Source: Fibrobacter sp.
GTDB taxonomy: Bacteria; Fibrobacterota; Fibrobacteria; Fibrobacterales; Fibrobacteraceae
Direction: 5' to 3'
DNA: 64,000 nucleotides
Assembly (NCBI GenBank): GCA_024398835.1
Contig: JAKSIK010000013.1
Span: forward strand, 1-64,000
The translations under genes and the position numbers were made by a program. The notes beneath the pieces were generated by a model. The model saw only the letters and a list, made by a program, of their open reading frames with translations, was not told where the DNA came from and did not search any database. Of this stretch, positions 7,834-17,257 are shown piece after piece (positions within the stretch are counted from its first letter, which is position 1; the number at the start of each line of letters is the position of its first letter).

Positions 7834-8286
7834 CTAGTTTCCGCTGGCGAGCGGCTCCTGTACGCAGGCAGGATAAACGATAGGTTTCACCAGATTCGTG
7901 AGAACAGACTCCATCTGGTCAAAACTAGCAGCTATGGCGGTCTGCTCAATACGACCCTTTACCCGAATCCAGCCTTCAATTTTAGAATCCAGCAAAAGCA
8001 TCCCTATGCCAGTCTCATTTTCCAAAAAACCAATCAAATCACAACCACGGCCATTTTTTACAATGGCAGCGAGGAACAAATCCCAGAAAATCTCATTGTC
8101 CTCTTCCGTTTTCAGGGCGGCACGAATGGACTCAAATCCGAATTCCAGGTAGACAAAGGAACTTTTATCCTCATCACTGCGGATAATTTCTTCTTGACAA
8201 CGCCTTTCAAAGATTTCTGCCGTATAAACAGAAATGTTGTAATGGCCTTTTCGAATCAAATTGAAGAGGGTTTCCTTCATCATCAA
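7834..8286 (-). CDS. Conserved-looking hypothetical, weakly GGDEF-like
   Basis: A 150-residue cytoplasmic protein. The middle (about 50-115: FESIRAALK, RGCDLIGFLENETGIGMLLLD, WIRVKGRIEQ) has the rhythm of a degenerate GGDEF domain, but the GGDEF signature itself is absent, so no cyclase activity should be expected. There are three possible adjacent ATG starts (8286, 8283, 8280) and no clear ribosome-binding site. It is cotranscribed with the glycosyltransferase and diverges from the DUF4954 gene 25 bp away. I do not recognise the family with confidence. Confidence 0.55.
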   Translation of the reverse strand: MMMKETLFNLIRKGHYNISVYTAEIFERRCQEEIIRSDEDKSSFVYLEFGFESIRAALKTEEDNEIFWDLFLAAIVKNGRGCDLIGFLENETGIGMLLLDSKIEGWIRVKGRIEQTAIAASFDQMESVLTNLVKPIVYPACVQEPLASGN

Positions 8287-8311
8287 AGAGAATTTAGTCT
8301 ATTTTTAGAGC

Positions 8312-10192
8312 ATGCAACGTTTGCTCAAGTTGAAAAAGGTCCTCAAGAATAGCGTTTTGGCTTCCACAGCCGAAACTCTCAAGGCGGCAAAAACCGCTGG
8401 CGGCAAGTTCCGTCCGTTGACGGATTCCGAAATCAATGTTCTCGAAAGCAACGGGAACCGCTGCGAGGACTGGAGCCACGTTCAAGTTGACCCTGCTTTT
8501 AACCCTAAGGCCATTTATCGTAGCGTGTTCATGGGCGAAGTTCGCCTGCCCGCTTTTTACGGCACACTGCTATTGCCGGGTTCCGTATCCTTCCCTACGG
8601 GAATCTATGATAGCCTCATCCACAATTGCATCATTGAGAATGCGCTTGTCTACAAAGTCGCCCTGCTGAGCAACATTCTGGTTTGCCGCGGTGCTGTCAT
8701 CCAGAATGTGGGATCCTTGGTCTCCAGTGGAAAACTGAGTTACATGATTGGCACCTCCATGTCTGTAGGGAATGAAATGGGCGGACGGAAAGTGCAGGTA
8801 TTCCCCGACATTACAACAGATTTAGTGGACCTGCAACTCTTCCACAAGGCCGAACCTGAAGTTGCAAAAGCCTTTGACGAGCAATTGACTCAATTTTGTA
8901 GCGAGGTTTCCCTGCCCTTCGGAATTGTCGGAAAGGGAGCCGTTGTCAGCAATGCAAATATTATTCGCAACAGCTGGATTGGCGAACACGCCCGCATTGA
9001 GGGCGCCGCGAAGATTCGCAATTCCGTCATTCTCAGTTCTCTGGAAGAATCCAGCCATGTCTATGATTCCGTCATTCTGGAAAATTCCAACTTGCAACCA
9101 GGCGTGACCATCCATACCGGAGCGGAAGTCCAAGGCTCTGTCCTCATGAGCCGCACCAAGGTAGGGAGCAAGGCCATCATCAAATCCTCCATCATCGCTC
9201 CCTGCTGCCATATTGAAGAAGCAGAAGTGAACAACAGCTATGTGGGTCCTATGACCCAGATGCACCACCACGGGCTACTCATTGCGGCCTTGTGGCCCGA
9301 TGGATGCGGCAACTTGGGATATGGCGCCAACGTGGGAAGCAACCACACGGGACGCATGCCCGACCAGGAAGTGATGCCCGGGCAAGGGATGTTCTTCGGC
9401 CTGGGCGTCAATGTGAAGTTCCCGGCCAACTACAGCGAAGCACCCTACACCCTGATAGCCAGCGGCGTGACGACACTCCCCCAGCGATTGAAGTTCCCCT
9501 TCTCTCTGATTCGGCCCGGGGACCCGCAGTTGATGGGAGTGCCCGCAAAACTGAACGAAATTGTTCCGGCATGGAATTATTCCCGAAACGCATACGCCAT
9601 CGACAGAAACACCTACAAGTATTCTGTCCGCGGGAAAGGAATCGTTCCACACGCCTTCTACAGTATTTTCTCTGCGAATACTGTACGGCATGTCTTTGAT
9701 GCTTTCAACAGGCTACAAGTGGCACAAGTCCGCGATTTGTATACGAAGGAACATATCGATGGCCTGGGCGAAAACTTTATGCGCGAAAGGGTACGACAAA
9801 GCGCCATCCAGGCCTACAAGGCCTACCTGGAGCATTATGTGCTCAACATGCTGATTACCCTTGTGGAAGAAGAACCCTCTACGGCAAACCAGACTCCGCG
9901 GGAACTGCGGAAACTTTTGAATGGCGATTTGAACAAGGATATTGCACGAGCAATCACCCTCCCAGAAACTTTGGAAGATTTAATCAAACGGTTCCGCCAG
10001 TTGGAAAAAGATTGGTTTGACAATGTGGCTCACGGGTTAGACAAAGACATCCGCCGCGGAAGCGAAATTTTCGACGACTATGCCGAGGCCCACCCTGTAG
10101 ACAAGAACTTTGCCGATTGGGAAAAGAACCGCTACGAGGATTCAATCCGGCGGTTGAACAACTTGCTGAAAATTGTAAAACCCGAAGCTTAA
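8312..10192 (+). CDS. DUF4954 family left-handed beta-helix protein
   Basis: A 626-residue protein of the DUF4954 type. Residues about 100-300 contain repeated hexapeptide-like turns (runs such as GAVIQNVGSL, GEHARIEGAAKIRNSVILSS, YDSVILENSNLQPG), which form a left-handed beta-helix as in sugar-nucleotide acyl- and uridylyltransferases. The remainder is helical. The enzymatic role of the family is unknown; an acyltransferase or nucleotide-sugar function is often suspected. There is no Shine-Dalgarno sequence: a TATTTT hexamer at 8300-8305 stands 6 nt before the ATG. Followed 3 nt later by a small membrane peptidase gene. Confidence 0.75.
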   Translation: MQRLLKLKKVLKNSVLASTAETLKAAKTAGGKFRPLTDSEINVLESNGNRCEDWSHVQVDPAFNPKAIYRSVFMGEVRLPAFYGTLLLPGSVSFPTGIYDSLIHNCIIENALVYKVALLSNILVCRGAVIQNVGSLVSSGKLSYMIGTSMSVGNEMGGRKVQVFPDITTDLVDLQLFHKAEPEVAKAFDEQLTQFCSEVSLPFGIVGKGAVVSNANIIRNSWIGEHARIEGAAKIRNSVILSSLEESSHVYDSVILENSNLQPGVTIHTGAEVQGSVLMSRTKVGSKAIIKSSIIAPCCHIEEAEVNNSYVGPMTQMHHHGLLIAALWPDGCGNLGYGANVGSNHTGRMPDQEVMPGQGMFFGLGVNVKFPANYSEAPYTLIASGVTTLPQRLKFPFSLIRPGDPQLMGVPAKLNEIVPAWNYSRNAYAIDRNTYKYSVRGKGIVPHAFYSIFSANTVRHVFDAFNRLQVAQVRDLYTKEHIDGLGENFMRERVRQSAIQAYKAYLEHYVLNMLITLVEEEPSTANQTPRELRKLLNGDLNKDIARAITLPETLEDLIKRFRQLEKDWFDNVAHGLDKDIRRGSEIFDDYAEAHPVDKNFADWEKNRYEDSIRRLNNLLKIVKPEA

Positions 10193-10195
10193 TCC

Positions 10196-10768
10196 ATGTG
10201 GCTCTGGATATTACTTTGTCTGGAATTTGTTCTGAGGCTTTTCGTTGAAATCCGCGAATGCCGTATAATGCAAAATGCAGGTATCGTAAAATGGTGTAAG
10301 CCCATCACGATTCTTTTTGCATTATTCCGCCTTATTCCATTAGTCAATGACATCATTCCCCTTCCAGAATCTGCGGCAAAATTATCTGAAACCGACTTTA
10401 TCAAAGAACACGAGTTAGCACACCGGCAAATGCATCACGGCATCCTGCGGAACATCCTAAAAATCATCTTCCTCATGCTCGCGGTGTGGTGCTTGGTATT
10501 CCTCCTTTCCCGCTGTGGATTCACCATCCTTATCGCTCTCCTATGGCTCCACGTTCTCTCCATCTCTTTTAGAGTTTTCTTCCATCATTATTGCTGGAAT
10601 CAGGAATACGATGCTGATTTATGTGCATTCAAAGCTGTGGGAAAATCCAAAGCTAAGGATGCCATGCGGGAACTTTTGGAAAAAGAGCAACCCTTCACAC
10701 AACTCTTTGCCCTCCTCTATAGAGAGCACCCCACAGCAAAAGCAAGGCATCAAAAGCTTTTCAAATAA
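10196..10768 (+). CDS. Small M48-like membrane metallopeptidase
   Basis: A 190-residue protein with a zincin signature: HELAH (an HExxH match, near 67-71) and a downstream third-ligand motif NQEYDADLCA near 139, as in M48/HtpX-type peptidases. Two hydrophobic segments (about 83-102 and 105-125) lie between the motifs, and another hydrophobic segment is at the N-terminus, placing the active site at the membrane. It is much shorter than HtpX (about 290 residues) but similar in motif order. It sits between the DUF4954 gene and a secreted FISUMP protein; an envelope quality-control role is plausible. Confidence 0.68.
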   Translation: MWLWILLCLEFVLRLFVEIRECRIMQNAGIVKWCKPITILFALFRLIPLVNDIIPLPESAAKLSETDFIKEHELAHRQMHHGILRNILKIIFLMLAVWCLVFLLSRCGFTILIALLWLHVLSISFRVFFHHYCWNQEYDADLCAFKAVGKSKAKDAMRELLEKEQPFTQLFALLYREHPTAKARHQKLFK

Positions 10769-10782
10769 CAGACGGAGAAAAT

Positions 10783-12624
10783 ATGAGAAGAAGCATTTTT
10801 TCAGCTCTGCTACTTCTACTGATCTTCACCTCTATGCTTTATGCAGAAGAGAAAGAAGCTCCATTATTCCAAGATCCGCGCGATGGGAGCTTCTACAAGA
10901 CGACCATCATCGGAAAGCAGCGCTGGATGGCAGAAAATCTCCACTTCAAAACCAAAAATGCCTACTGCTACGGGGATAGAGAAGGCAACTGCAACATCTA
11001 TGGCTATATGTACACTTGGACAGACGCCATGAAGCTAAAAAAGAAGTTTCAAGTCACCCTATATAAAGACGGGAACATACAAGGAATCTGCCCTGATGGA
11101 TGGCATGTGCCCACCAACGATGATTGGAAAGTATTGCGCAATTATGCCGGAAATATGAGTTCCTACGATGGGCCTGCAACCAGCTTGAAATCCACATCCT
11201 ATTGGGAACGTGACGACAAATCCCTACCAGGAGCAGATGAATTTGGGTTCAATGCACTACCTGGCGGCGAACGCGATTTCTTGGGGGCCTATGCAGGACT
11301 GGGAGATTATGGCATTTTCTGGTCTTCCACCCAATACGGCATTGATGGAGCCTACATCTGGGAAATGAACTACGACAACTCTAAAGTAAACGACCGCTTT
11401 GATGGAAAAGATTTGGCATTTTCCTTGCGTTGCATTGAAGACAAAACCTACAAGATTCAAGTGAAAAATACCATTGCCGAGAAAAAAAAGACCATACCCG
11501 TTGATACCGTAAAACATTATTCCACCGTCGTCATTGGCACGCAAGTATGGATGTCAAAGAATATGGATGACGAAGTAGAGGAAAGTTCCTGCTACGAAGA
11601 AAAGACCCGAAACTGCAAAAACTTCGGGCGGCTTTATTCCTGGGAAACGGCAAATAAAATCTGCCCTGAGGGATTCCATCTGCCAACAGACAATGACTGG
11701 CAAAAACTCATAGATTATTCTAAAAACATCAACGGAAATGATAGCGTCGCCAAAAGTTTGATGGCAAAAAACGCCTGGTGGATTGCCGATACCATTTCCA
11801 CAGGCACCGATGATTTCAGTTTCAAGGCATTGCCCGCAGGATATCAAAAAGATAGCACAAGCTTCGCTCTATTGGGTTCCGCTACAAGGTTCTGGGCCGC
11901 CTCCCAAGATTCCACTGCACGCGATTTTTGGCAACTGCAGTTGTCCAGCGCGACTTTCTCCAAGGACAAGGCAACCGCCAGCGAAAAACTTTCCGTGCGC
12001 TGCATCATGAACCCGCCCGATGACGATGAACTAGAACAATTGCGGCTGGACAGCCTTGACGCCTACTATACGCTGACAGATTCCCGCGATGCCCAAGTTT
12101 ACAAGACGCTTCAGATTGGAACGCAAACCTGGATGAAGGAAAACCTTCGTTATAAAGCGGAAGACAGCTATTGCTATGAAAATAACGATAGTTTCTGCAA
12201 TACCAACGGACGGCTCTATGGCGCAAAAAGCATTGCTGCAAACATTTGCCCAGAAGGTTATCATGTGCCCACCAATGAGGATTGGGAAACGCTAAAGAAG
12301 TTTGTGAAAGAAAACAACGCCAATGCCTCGGAAGCATCCAGCCTAAAATCTGCAGAATCCTGGACCAGCCGAAAAAACATCCCTGCAGGCGCAGACCTCT
12401 TTGGCTTTAGCGCACTCGCCTCCGGCTTCCGCTATGGCGACGGCTCCTTTATGGAAGCGGGCTGCAGTGCAAATTTCTGGTCAGCGACTCCCAGCGAAGA
12501 GGGCGCGGCCTTCTACTGGAACCTTCTCTGCACCAATGATGAATTTATCCAGAATGAGGATTTTGAGGAAAGCTACTTCTCCATCCGATGCTTAAAAGAT
12601 GCGGAGAAGACGAAGAAAAAGTAA
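10783..12624 (+). CDS. Secreted protein with three FISUMP domains
   Basis: A 613-residue protein with a signal peptide (hydrophobic core LLLLLIFTSMLYA, cleavage before EEKEA). Three Fibrobacter succinogenes major paralogous domains follow, at about 30-225, 240-420 and 435-605. Each repeats the landmarks: a G-T/K-Q-x-WM opening, a YCY or CYE stretch, an ICP-G-HxPT core (ICPDGWHVPT, ICPEGFHLPT, ICPEGYHVPT) and a closing S-x-RC. Paired cysteines suggest disulfides. The domain is typical of Fibrobacter surface or secreted proteins; its biochemical role is unknown. GGAG stands before the ATG. It ends 1 bp from the convergent symporter gene. Confidence 0.9.
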   Translation: MRRSIFSALLLLLIFTSMLYAEEKEAPLFQDPRDGSFYKTTIIGKQRWMAENLHFKTKNAYCYGDREGNCNIYGYMYTWTDAMKLKKKFQVTLYKDGNIQGICPDGWHVPTNDDWKVLRNYAGNMSSYDGPATSLKSTSYWERDDKSLPGADEFGFNALPGGERDFLGAYAGLGDYGIFWSSTQYGIDGAYIWEMNYDNSKVNDRFDGKDLAFSLRCIEDKTYKIQVKNTIAEKKKTIPVDTVKHYSTVVIGTQVWMSKNMDDEVEESSCYEEKTRNCKNFGRLYSWETANKICPEGFHLPTDNDWQKLIDYSKNINGNDSVAKSLMAKNAWWIADTISTGTDDFSFKALPAGYQKDSTSFALLGSATRFWAASQDSTARDFWQLQLSSATFSKDKATASEKLSVRCIMNPPDDDELEQLRLDSLDAYYTLTDSRDAQVYKTLQIGTQTWMKENLRYKAEDSYCYENNDSFCNTNGRLYGAKSIAANICPEGYHVPTNEDWETLKKFVKENNANASEASSLKSAESWTSRKNIPAGADLFGFSALASGFRYGDGSFMEAGCSANFWSATPSEEGAAFYWNLLCTNDEFIQNEDFEESYFSIRCLKDAEKTKKK

Positions 12625-12625
12625 A

Positions 12626-13984
12626 CTATGCTTTGGTGCGACCGAGGTAAAGCAGCGCGCCATTAACAACAAAAGCAAGAATTAAAAGCGCATCGCCGAA
12701 CAAAACCGCATTCGTAGGCAATTCTGCAACAGTTGACGCAAACTTTCCGATGAGGGCGAGAATACCGCCCACGGTAATTGCCGCGGTGACGTAGCGGGAT
12801 TTACTCCGAAATCCAAGAAGTCCCCACAGGATGGGAACAGTAAAGGCGCCAGCGTAAACGGCCAATGCCAAAAGAAGAGTCCCGATGATATCGTTGAAGT
12901 AGAGGGCTATCACTAGCGCAAAGACGCCATTGACAAAAATCATCCCGCGAGCAAGTGCCAGCGACTGCACCGTCCCTTGCCCATCCCCTTTTCTCTTTTT
13001 TAGTAGTTCGCACAAGATGATGGAACTGCTGAGAAGCGTAGTGTCGGCGCTGCTGAGGACCACGCTCAAAAGGGAAATCCCTATCAACGGGAGCAGAAAC
13101 GCCGGCAAAACCTGGTTTGCGATTTGCATGATGCGGGCACCACTTCCACCCTCCAAACTAGCACCATAATAGGAAAGAAACCCGATTATCCCCGCTATGG
13201 GAAGTAAAACCACAGCGGCAAAAAGAATGGAGTGGGCCGCAGTGGCGCTGTTTCGTGCGCAAAAGAGGCGGCTGAAAATATCGGGCCCTGCCGTAAATGT
13301 GGTTCCGTACGTCAGCAGCAAAAGGAACAGCGTGAGCGGTCCAAAATTTTCATTGAAAGGGAATGATTTATGTGCTGTAGAACCAGCTAAAAAATCAGAA
13401 CCGCCATTCACGTACGCAAAAATCGCAAGGAGTACTAAGCCCAAAATAATGAGAACAGCCTGAAAAAAATCCGTCCGCAAAATGGAATACTGCCCGCCCG
13501 CCATGGTGTAGCCCACAAAAACAATCGTGGCAACCACAGCTGCGACGAAATAGTCAATCTCCACAAAACTCTGGAGGAGTTTCGCCGCAGCAATAATCTG
13601 AGCCGCTACGATTCCCGTCCAGGCAACGGGAATTACAATGCTCGCAACCGTTCGGGGTCCATGCCCATAAAAGTTCTCTATCAAATCGGGCAGAGAATAG
13701 CGGCCGTGGGCGTAGGCTTTTTTCGCTAACGGGAGAAGTGCCAAAAGACCCAACGCCCCCACAATCATGAACCATGCAGAAGCTGCGCCCAATTCCGAGC
13801 CCGCATCAATAGCCCCTATGATGGCAGAACCGCCTAAAATGGTGGCAACGAGGCTCCCCGTCACCGCCAAGGTGGATGCCCCCTTCCTCGCCACAAAAAA
13901 ATCTGCAACCGTAGACACCCGCCGAAAGCTGGAAATTGCGATAAAAACGAGGATTATAGTGTACAGCGCAAGGATTAAGCCCAT
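12626..13984 (-). CDS. Sodium:solute symporter (SSS family)
   Basis: A 452-residue inner-membrane transporter with about 12-13 hydrophobic helices. The SSSF sodium site is visible in TM8 (SVVLSSADTTLLSSS near 308-322), and the N-terminus has the family's DFFVARKG and GGSAIIGAIDAGSELG features. It couples sodium entry to uptake of a small solute (proline, pantothenate, sugar or similar); the substrate cannot be read from sequence. A TATCTT motif lies 14 nt upstream of the start (minus strand, 13999-14004) and no Shine-Dalgarno sequence is seen. Confidence 0.88.
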   Translation of the reverse strand: MGLILALYTIILVFIAISSFRRVSTVADFFVARKGASTLAVTGSLVATILGGSAIIGAIDAGSELGAASAWFMIVGALGLLALLPLAKKAYAHGRYSLPDLIENFYGHGPRTVASIVIPVAWTGIVAAQIIAAAKLLQSFVEIDYFVAAVVATIVFVGYTMAGGQYSILRTDFFQAVLIILGLVLLAIFAYVNGGSDFLAGSTAHKSFPFNENFGPLTLFLLLLTYGTTFTAGPDIFSRLFCARNSATAAHSILFAAVVLLPIAGIIGFLSYYGASLEGGSGARIMQIANQVLPAFLLPLIGISLLSVVLSSADTTLLSSSIILCELLKKRKGDGQGTVQSLALARGMIFVNGVFALVIALYFNDIIGTLLLALAVYAGAFTVPILWGLLGFRSKSRYVTAAITVGGILALIGKFASTVAELPTNAVLFGDALLILAFVVNGALLYLGRTKA

Positions 13985-14049
13985 TTTACAAATGTAGAAA
14001 GATACAAAAATTTATGGGACTCCCCCCTGTTTTCTATATTTTACCCATT

Positions 14050-14364
14050 ATGGCTCTTTGTTTAGAATCAGATCAGCTAGAAACCGTCCAGCGCATCGTG
14101 AACCTCCATTTTGAGGGCTTGGATGTCTGGGCCTACGGCTCCCGTGTTACTGGAGTGGATCTCACCCCTGAAACGGAACTGGAATTGGCCGTCATTTCGG
14201 AAAAGGCTCTCTCCTTTGAAGACATGACCGCCGTGGAGAAGGCTTTCGCCGATAGTGGCCTCCCCTTCCGCGTGGATATTATCGACTGGGTCAAACTCCC
14301 GGAATCGCTCCAGAAACAAATCAAGAAAGAACACGAAATTGTTCAGGAAGCCAAAGAAGACTAA
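14050..14364 (+). CDS. MNT-type nucleotidyltransferase-domain protein
   Basis: A 104-residue protein with a minimal nucleotidyltransferase fold: AYGSRVTG near 28-35, ELELAV where the family normally has D-x-D, and the third acidic position VDIIDW near 77-82. The metal-binding pair is therefore E-x-E, which may weaken or alter catalysis. The ATG at 14050 is preferred over one at 14014 because TATATT (14035-14040) would then lie 9 nt upstream. No HEPN partner gene is adjacent, so this is not a standard HEPN-MNT toxin pair. Confidence 0.7.
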   Translation: MALCLESDQLETVQRIVNLHFEGLDVWAYGSRVTGVDLTPETELELAVISEKALSFEDMTAVEKAFADSGLPFRVDIIDWVKLPESLQKQIKKEHEIVQEAKED

Positions 14365-14375
14365 ACGCAAGCATT

Positions 14376-16229
14376 ATGAACCGAGCACTTCTTATTCTCT
14401 TTACCCTTCTCCTTGCAGGAACCTCCTTCGCACAGGACGAAGTCGCCAAGGCAAAAAAACTCATCCAAGAGGGCAAGTGCGCAGAAGCCACGCCCATCCT
14501 TCAGAACTCAAAAATCAAGTTCAAGACCCATGACGGCTCCCAAATCGCCGTGATGTTGACGGAGTGCTACCTCCGGGACCACAAGCGGGAAGAGGCGCTC
14601 AAACTCTCCTCCAAATTCCTGGAATACCATGTTACCTCCGAATATCGGGAACGCATGGAACTAGCCCACGCCATTGTCCTTGTAGAAACGGGCAATGTCT
14701 ATGATGGCGTGGAAGCCATGCTCCGGATTCTCGCCTACTCCAAAAACCCGGCTGCCAGAAGCCATACCAAAGATGTAACCATCCAGACCTTGGCGGCATC
14801 CCTCCTGAACGCAGACCAGCTTCAGGCCCTGTTGGAGAAGTACCCGGTGGATAAGGATGTCATTGGATGGATGCAGTTGCAGATTGGCAGGGAAAGCCAG
14901 AACGCCAAGCGGTACCGTTCTGCCCGCTACTGGTACAAGAAGGTTCTCAACAATGGAGACATCCAGGAAAGTTTGAAGAAAACCGCCGAGCAGGGTGTGG
15001 AATCCTTGAAGGGCGTTGGCTCTGGACTCCCCACAGTCTTGGTGTTGGCTCCCCTTTCTGGTGATTTTGCCGAATTTGGCGCTGCCGCAATCCAAGGCGT
15101 GTATCTGGCCCACGAACAGGCTGGACTGGAAGGCAAGGTGGCCATCCGCATCGAGGATTCCCGGGCCGATGCTGCTCTTGCCCTAATGCGCACACAGCAG
15201 GCCATCAACCAGGATAGCATCATCGCCATCGTGGGCCCCATCATGAGTGCTCCGGCAGCCACAGTCGCCGCCTGGCTAGGAAGCAACTACCAGAACATTC
15301 CCATGCTGACTCCGACAGCAACAGATGACGGCATCGCAAAACTTGGCCCCAACATCTTCCAGGTGAACATCACCATGGACAACCTGGCACAGAGCATTGC
15401 AGACTTTGCCACCAACTGCCTCTCCATTCGCGAATTTGCAATCCTGAGCCCTCTGGGTGACTATGGCGCCACCATGTCCCAGAGCTTTACGCAGGCAGTG
15501 GACCGCCGTGGCGGTAACGTAGTCGCCTTCCGCAACTTCGAGGAAGGACTTCCTGACTACAAGACGGAGCTGGACCTTCTCCGCGACGTGCGTTTTAAGC
15601 AGGAGAACCGCCGCAGGAATATCGCCCGCGGGGCAAATGACATCGACGCCATCAATGCTGGCGAGCGCCGCAAGTACATGCAGGATTCCACCTTCAACAT
15701 CCCGGGCATCTTCATCCCGGCCACCAACCCTGGTAGCGCAGGCGCCATGGTGAGCCAGGTGGCCTTCAACAAACTCTCTGGCATTTTCCTCGGAACTTCC
15801 GGCTGGTATGGTCGCGAACTCATGATTCAAGGGAAGCGCCTGGTGGATAGTTCCTTCTTCAGCGTGCCCGCTCTGGACATGGAAGAGAACAAGGAAGCCT
15901 ACGACAACTTCGCAAAAGCCTTCCAAGAAAAGTGGGGCACGGAACCCAGCGCCGATAAAGTCAGCGGCTTAAGTTTTGATGCCGCCAACATCGTCTTTAC
16001 CGCCTTCGCCAAGAATCCAAAAGATATTACGACGACCATCAATAATACGCCTTCCTTCAAGGGCATCTACGGCGAAATCATTTTCAAGCGTGGCGCCAAC
16101 ACCAACACAAAAATCGTCACCGTCCAGAAGAGTAAATTCGAAACTCTTGACGGATGCAAGATCCCCAGCGTAGAAGCAGAAAAGGCCGCCAAGGAAGCTG
16201 AAGAAGCCGAGAAGGCCGGAAAAAAATAA
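14376..16229 (+). CDS. Periplasmic Peripla_BP_6-type ligand-binding protein with TPR-like N-terminus
   Basis: A 617-residue secreted protein. The signal peptide ends near SFA-QDE. Residues about 25-210 are helical and repeat-like (TPR type). From about 220 a type I periplasmic-binding fold follows (TVLVLAPLSGDFAEFGAAAIQGVYLA; IIAIVGPIMSAPAATVAAW), like leucine/amide-binding receptors and the C-terminal domain of LpoA. The tail is rich in lysine, alanine and glutamate. TPR plus this fold matches LpoA, the activator of class A PBPs, so a cell-wall role is a reasonable inference, but it lacks a lipobox. It is followed 12 nt later by a TPR gene. Confidence 0.78.
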   Translation: MNRALLILFTLLLAGTSFAQDEVAKAKKLIQEGKCAEATPILQNSKIKFKTHDGSQIAVMLTECYLRDHKREEALKLSSKFLEYHVTSEYRERMELAHAIVLVETGNVYDGVEAMLRILAYSKNPAARSHTKDVTIQTLAASLLNADQLQALLEKYPVDKDVIGWMQLQIGRESQNAKRYRSARYWYKKVLNNGDIQESLKKTAEQGVESLKGVGSGLPTVLVLAPLSGDFAEFGAAAIQGVYLAHEQAGLEGKVAIRIEDSRADAALALMRTQQAINQDSIIAIVGPIMSAPAATVAAWLGSNYQNIPMLTPTATDDGIAKLGPNIFQVNITMDNLAQSIADFATNCLSIREFAILSPLGDYGATMSQSFTQAVDRRGGNVVAFRNFEEGLPDYKTELDLLRDVRFKQENRRRNIARGANDIDAINAGERRKYMQDSTFNIPGIFIPATNPGSAGAMVSQVAFNKLSGIFLGTSGWYGRELMIQGKRLVDSSFFSVPALDMEENKEAYDNFAKAFQEKWGTEPSADKVSGLSFDAANIVFTAFAKNPKDITTTINNTPSFKGIYGEIIFKRGANTNTKIVTVQKSKFETLDGCKIPSVEAEKAAKEAEEAEKAGKK

Positions 16230-16241
16230 GGCTCGCCGGAT

Positions 16242-17186
16242 ATGGTCCGACTCACCCTCCCTATATGCCTGATGTCTTTGGGGCTGGCTTTTGCCGAAAG
16301 CCCCTCCTTGAAGCTGTCGAGCTCCATGGAAGCCAGCGCCGAAAAGGTGACGGAACTCACCATGAGGTTGCAGTACAAGGAAGCCCTTTCCGTTGCACAG
16401 CAATTGAGGAAGACAAATGAAGGTGTGGGCTGCGTCATCGAAAGCATTGTCCAAGTCAGCATGTACGATGATCTGGGCGACACCACGGCATTGAAGCAAG
16501 CAGGCGCTAGTCTAGAAAAATGCAAATCCGAAGGCCTCTGGGATGCCCTCCGGAAATTTGAACTGGGCTACGTGCAAAGTGAATCCGGGCATTCCGTAAA
16601 AGGAGCTCTCCAAACACGCTCTGCGGCAAAACTCTTTGAAGAATCCAAAGAACAAGAGGCCCGCGCCTTCTACGCCATCTATGCCTACTATGTAGACAAA
16701 AGCTTCAGCTGGGTTCCTTTCAAGTCGGACCACCGGGACGAATACTTAGCCGTTTTAGACAGCGCCTCCCTAGAGTCCAAAAGATTCTGGCCCCTGTTCC
16801 TCACACCATTAATTTGGATGTATTACGACAAAGAAGATTTCGAGACTGGACTCAAGCTTGCCAACCGCGGGCTTTCCAAATCTCCAAACCATCCGGTAAT
16901 GCTTCAAATCAAGGCAGACATGCTCTACCGCCTCAAGCGCTATGACGAAGCTGCCAGCATCTACGAGGCAAGCGCCGCCAATTATCTGAAGCGCACAGGA
17001 AAATCCATCCGCTACTGGTGCGCTGTACTGAACCTCATCCGCATCGAGCACGACAAAGGCAACGCAGCCAAACAGAACTCTTGGTGCAAAACCCTGGACG
17101 ATGCCGCCTACAAGGCGCTGGAAAACTGGATGCCAGGCTCCCTCATGGACGATTTGAAGTCCAGAAAACTTTTCACCTGTAAATAA
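16242..17186 (+). CDS. Secreted TPR-like protein
   Basis: A 314-residue protein with a signal peptide (LTLPICLMSLGLAFA, cleaved before ESPS). It then forms helical pairs, with a clear TPR-like unit near 205-240 (GLKLANRGLSKSPNHPVMLQIKADMLYRLKRYDEAASIYE, split here into its features: an N-x-G-x2-K helix, P-N-H-P turn, and Y-D-E-A-A). It probably acts as a periplasmic scaffold with the binding protein just upstream, 12 nt away. No enzymatic motif. Confidence 0.65.
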   Translation: MVRLTLPICLMSLGLAFAESPSLKLSSSMEASAEKVTELTMRLQYKEALSVAQQLRKTNEGVGCVIESIVQVSMYDDLGDTTALKQAGASLEKCKSEGLWDALRKFELGYVQSESGHSVKGALQTRSAAKLFEESKEQEARAFYAIYAYYVDKSFSWVPFKSDHRDEYLAVLDSASLESKRFWPLFLTPLIWMYYDKEDFETGLKLANRGLSKSPNHPVMLQIKADMLYRLKRYDEAASIYEASAANYLKRTGKSIRYWCAVLNLIRIEHDKGNAAKQNSWCKTLDDAAYKALENWMPGSLMDDLKSRKLFTCK

Positions 17187-17257
17187 AAAATTTACGGCAA
17201 GATTTGATAGTCATCTCCGTTTTAAGGAATAGAAACCTTAAACATCAGGAGATGTCC

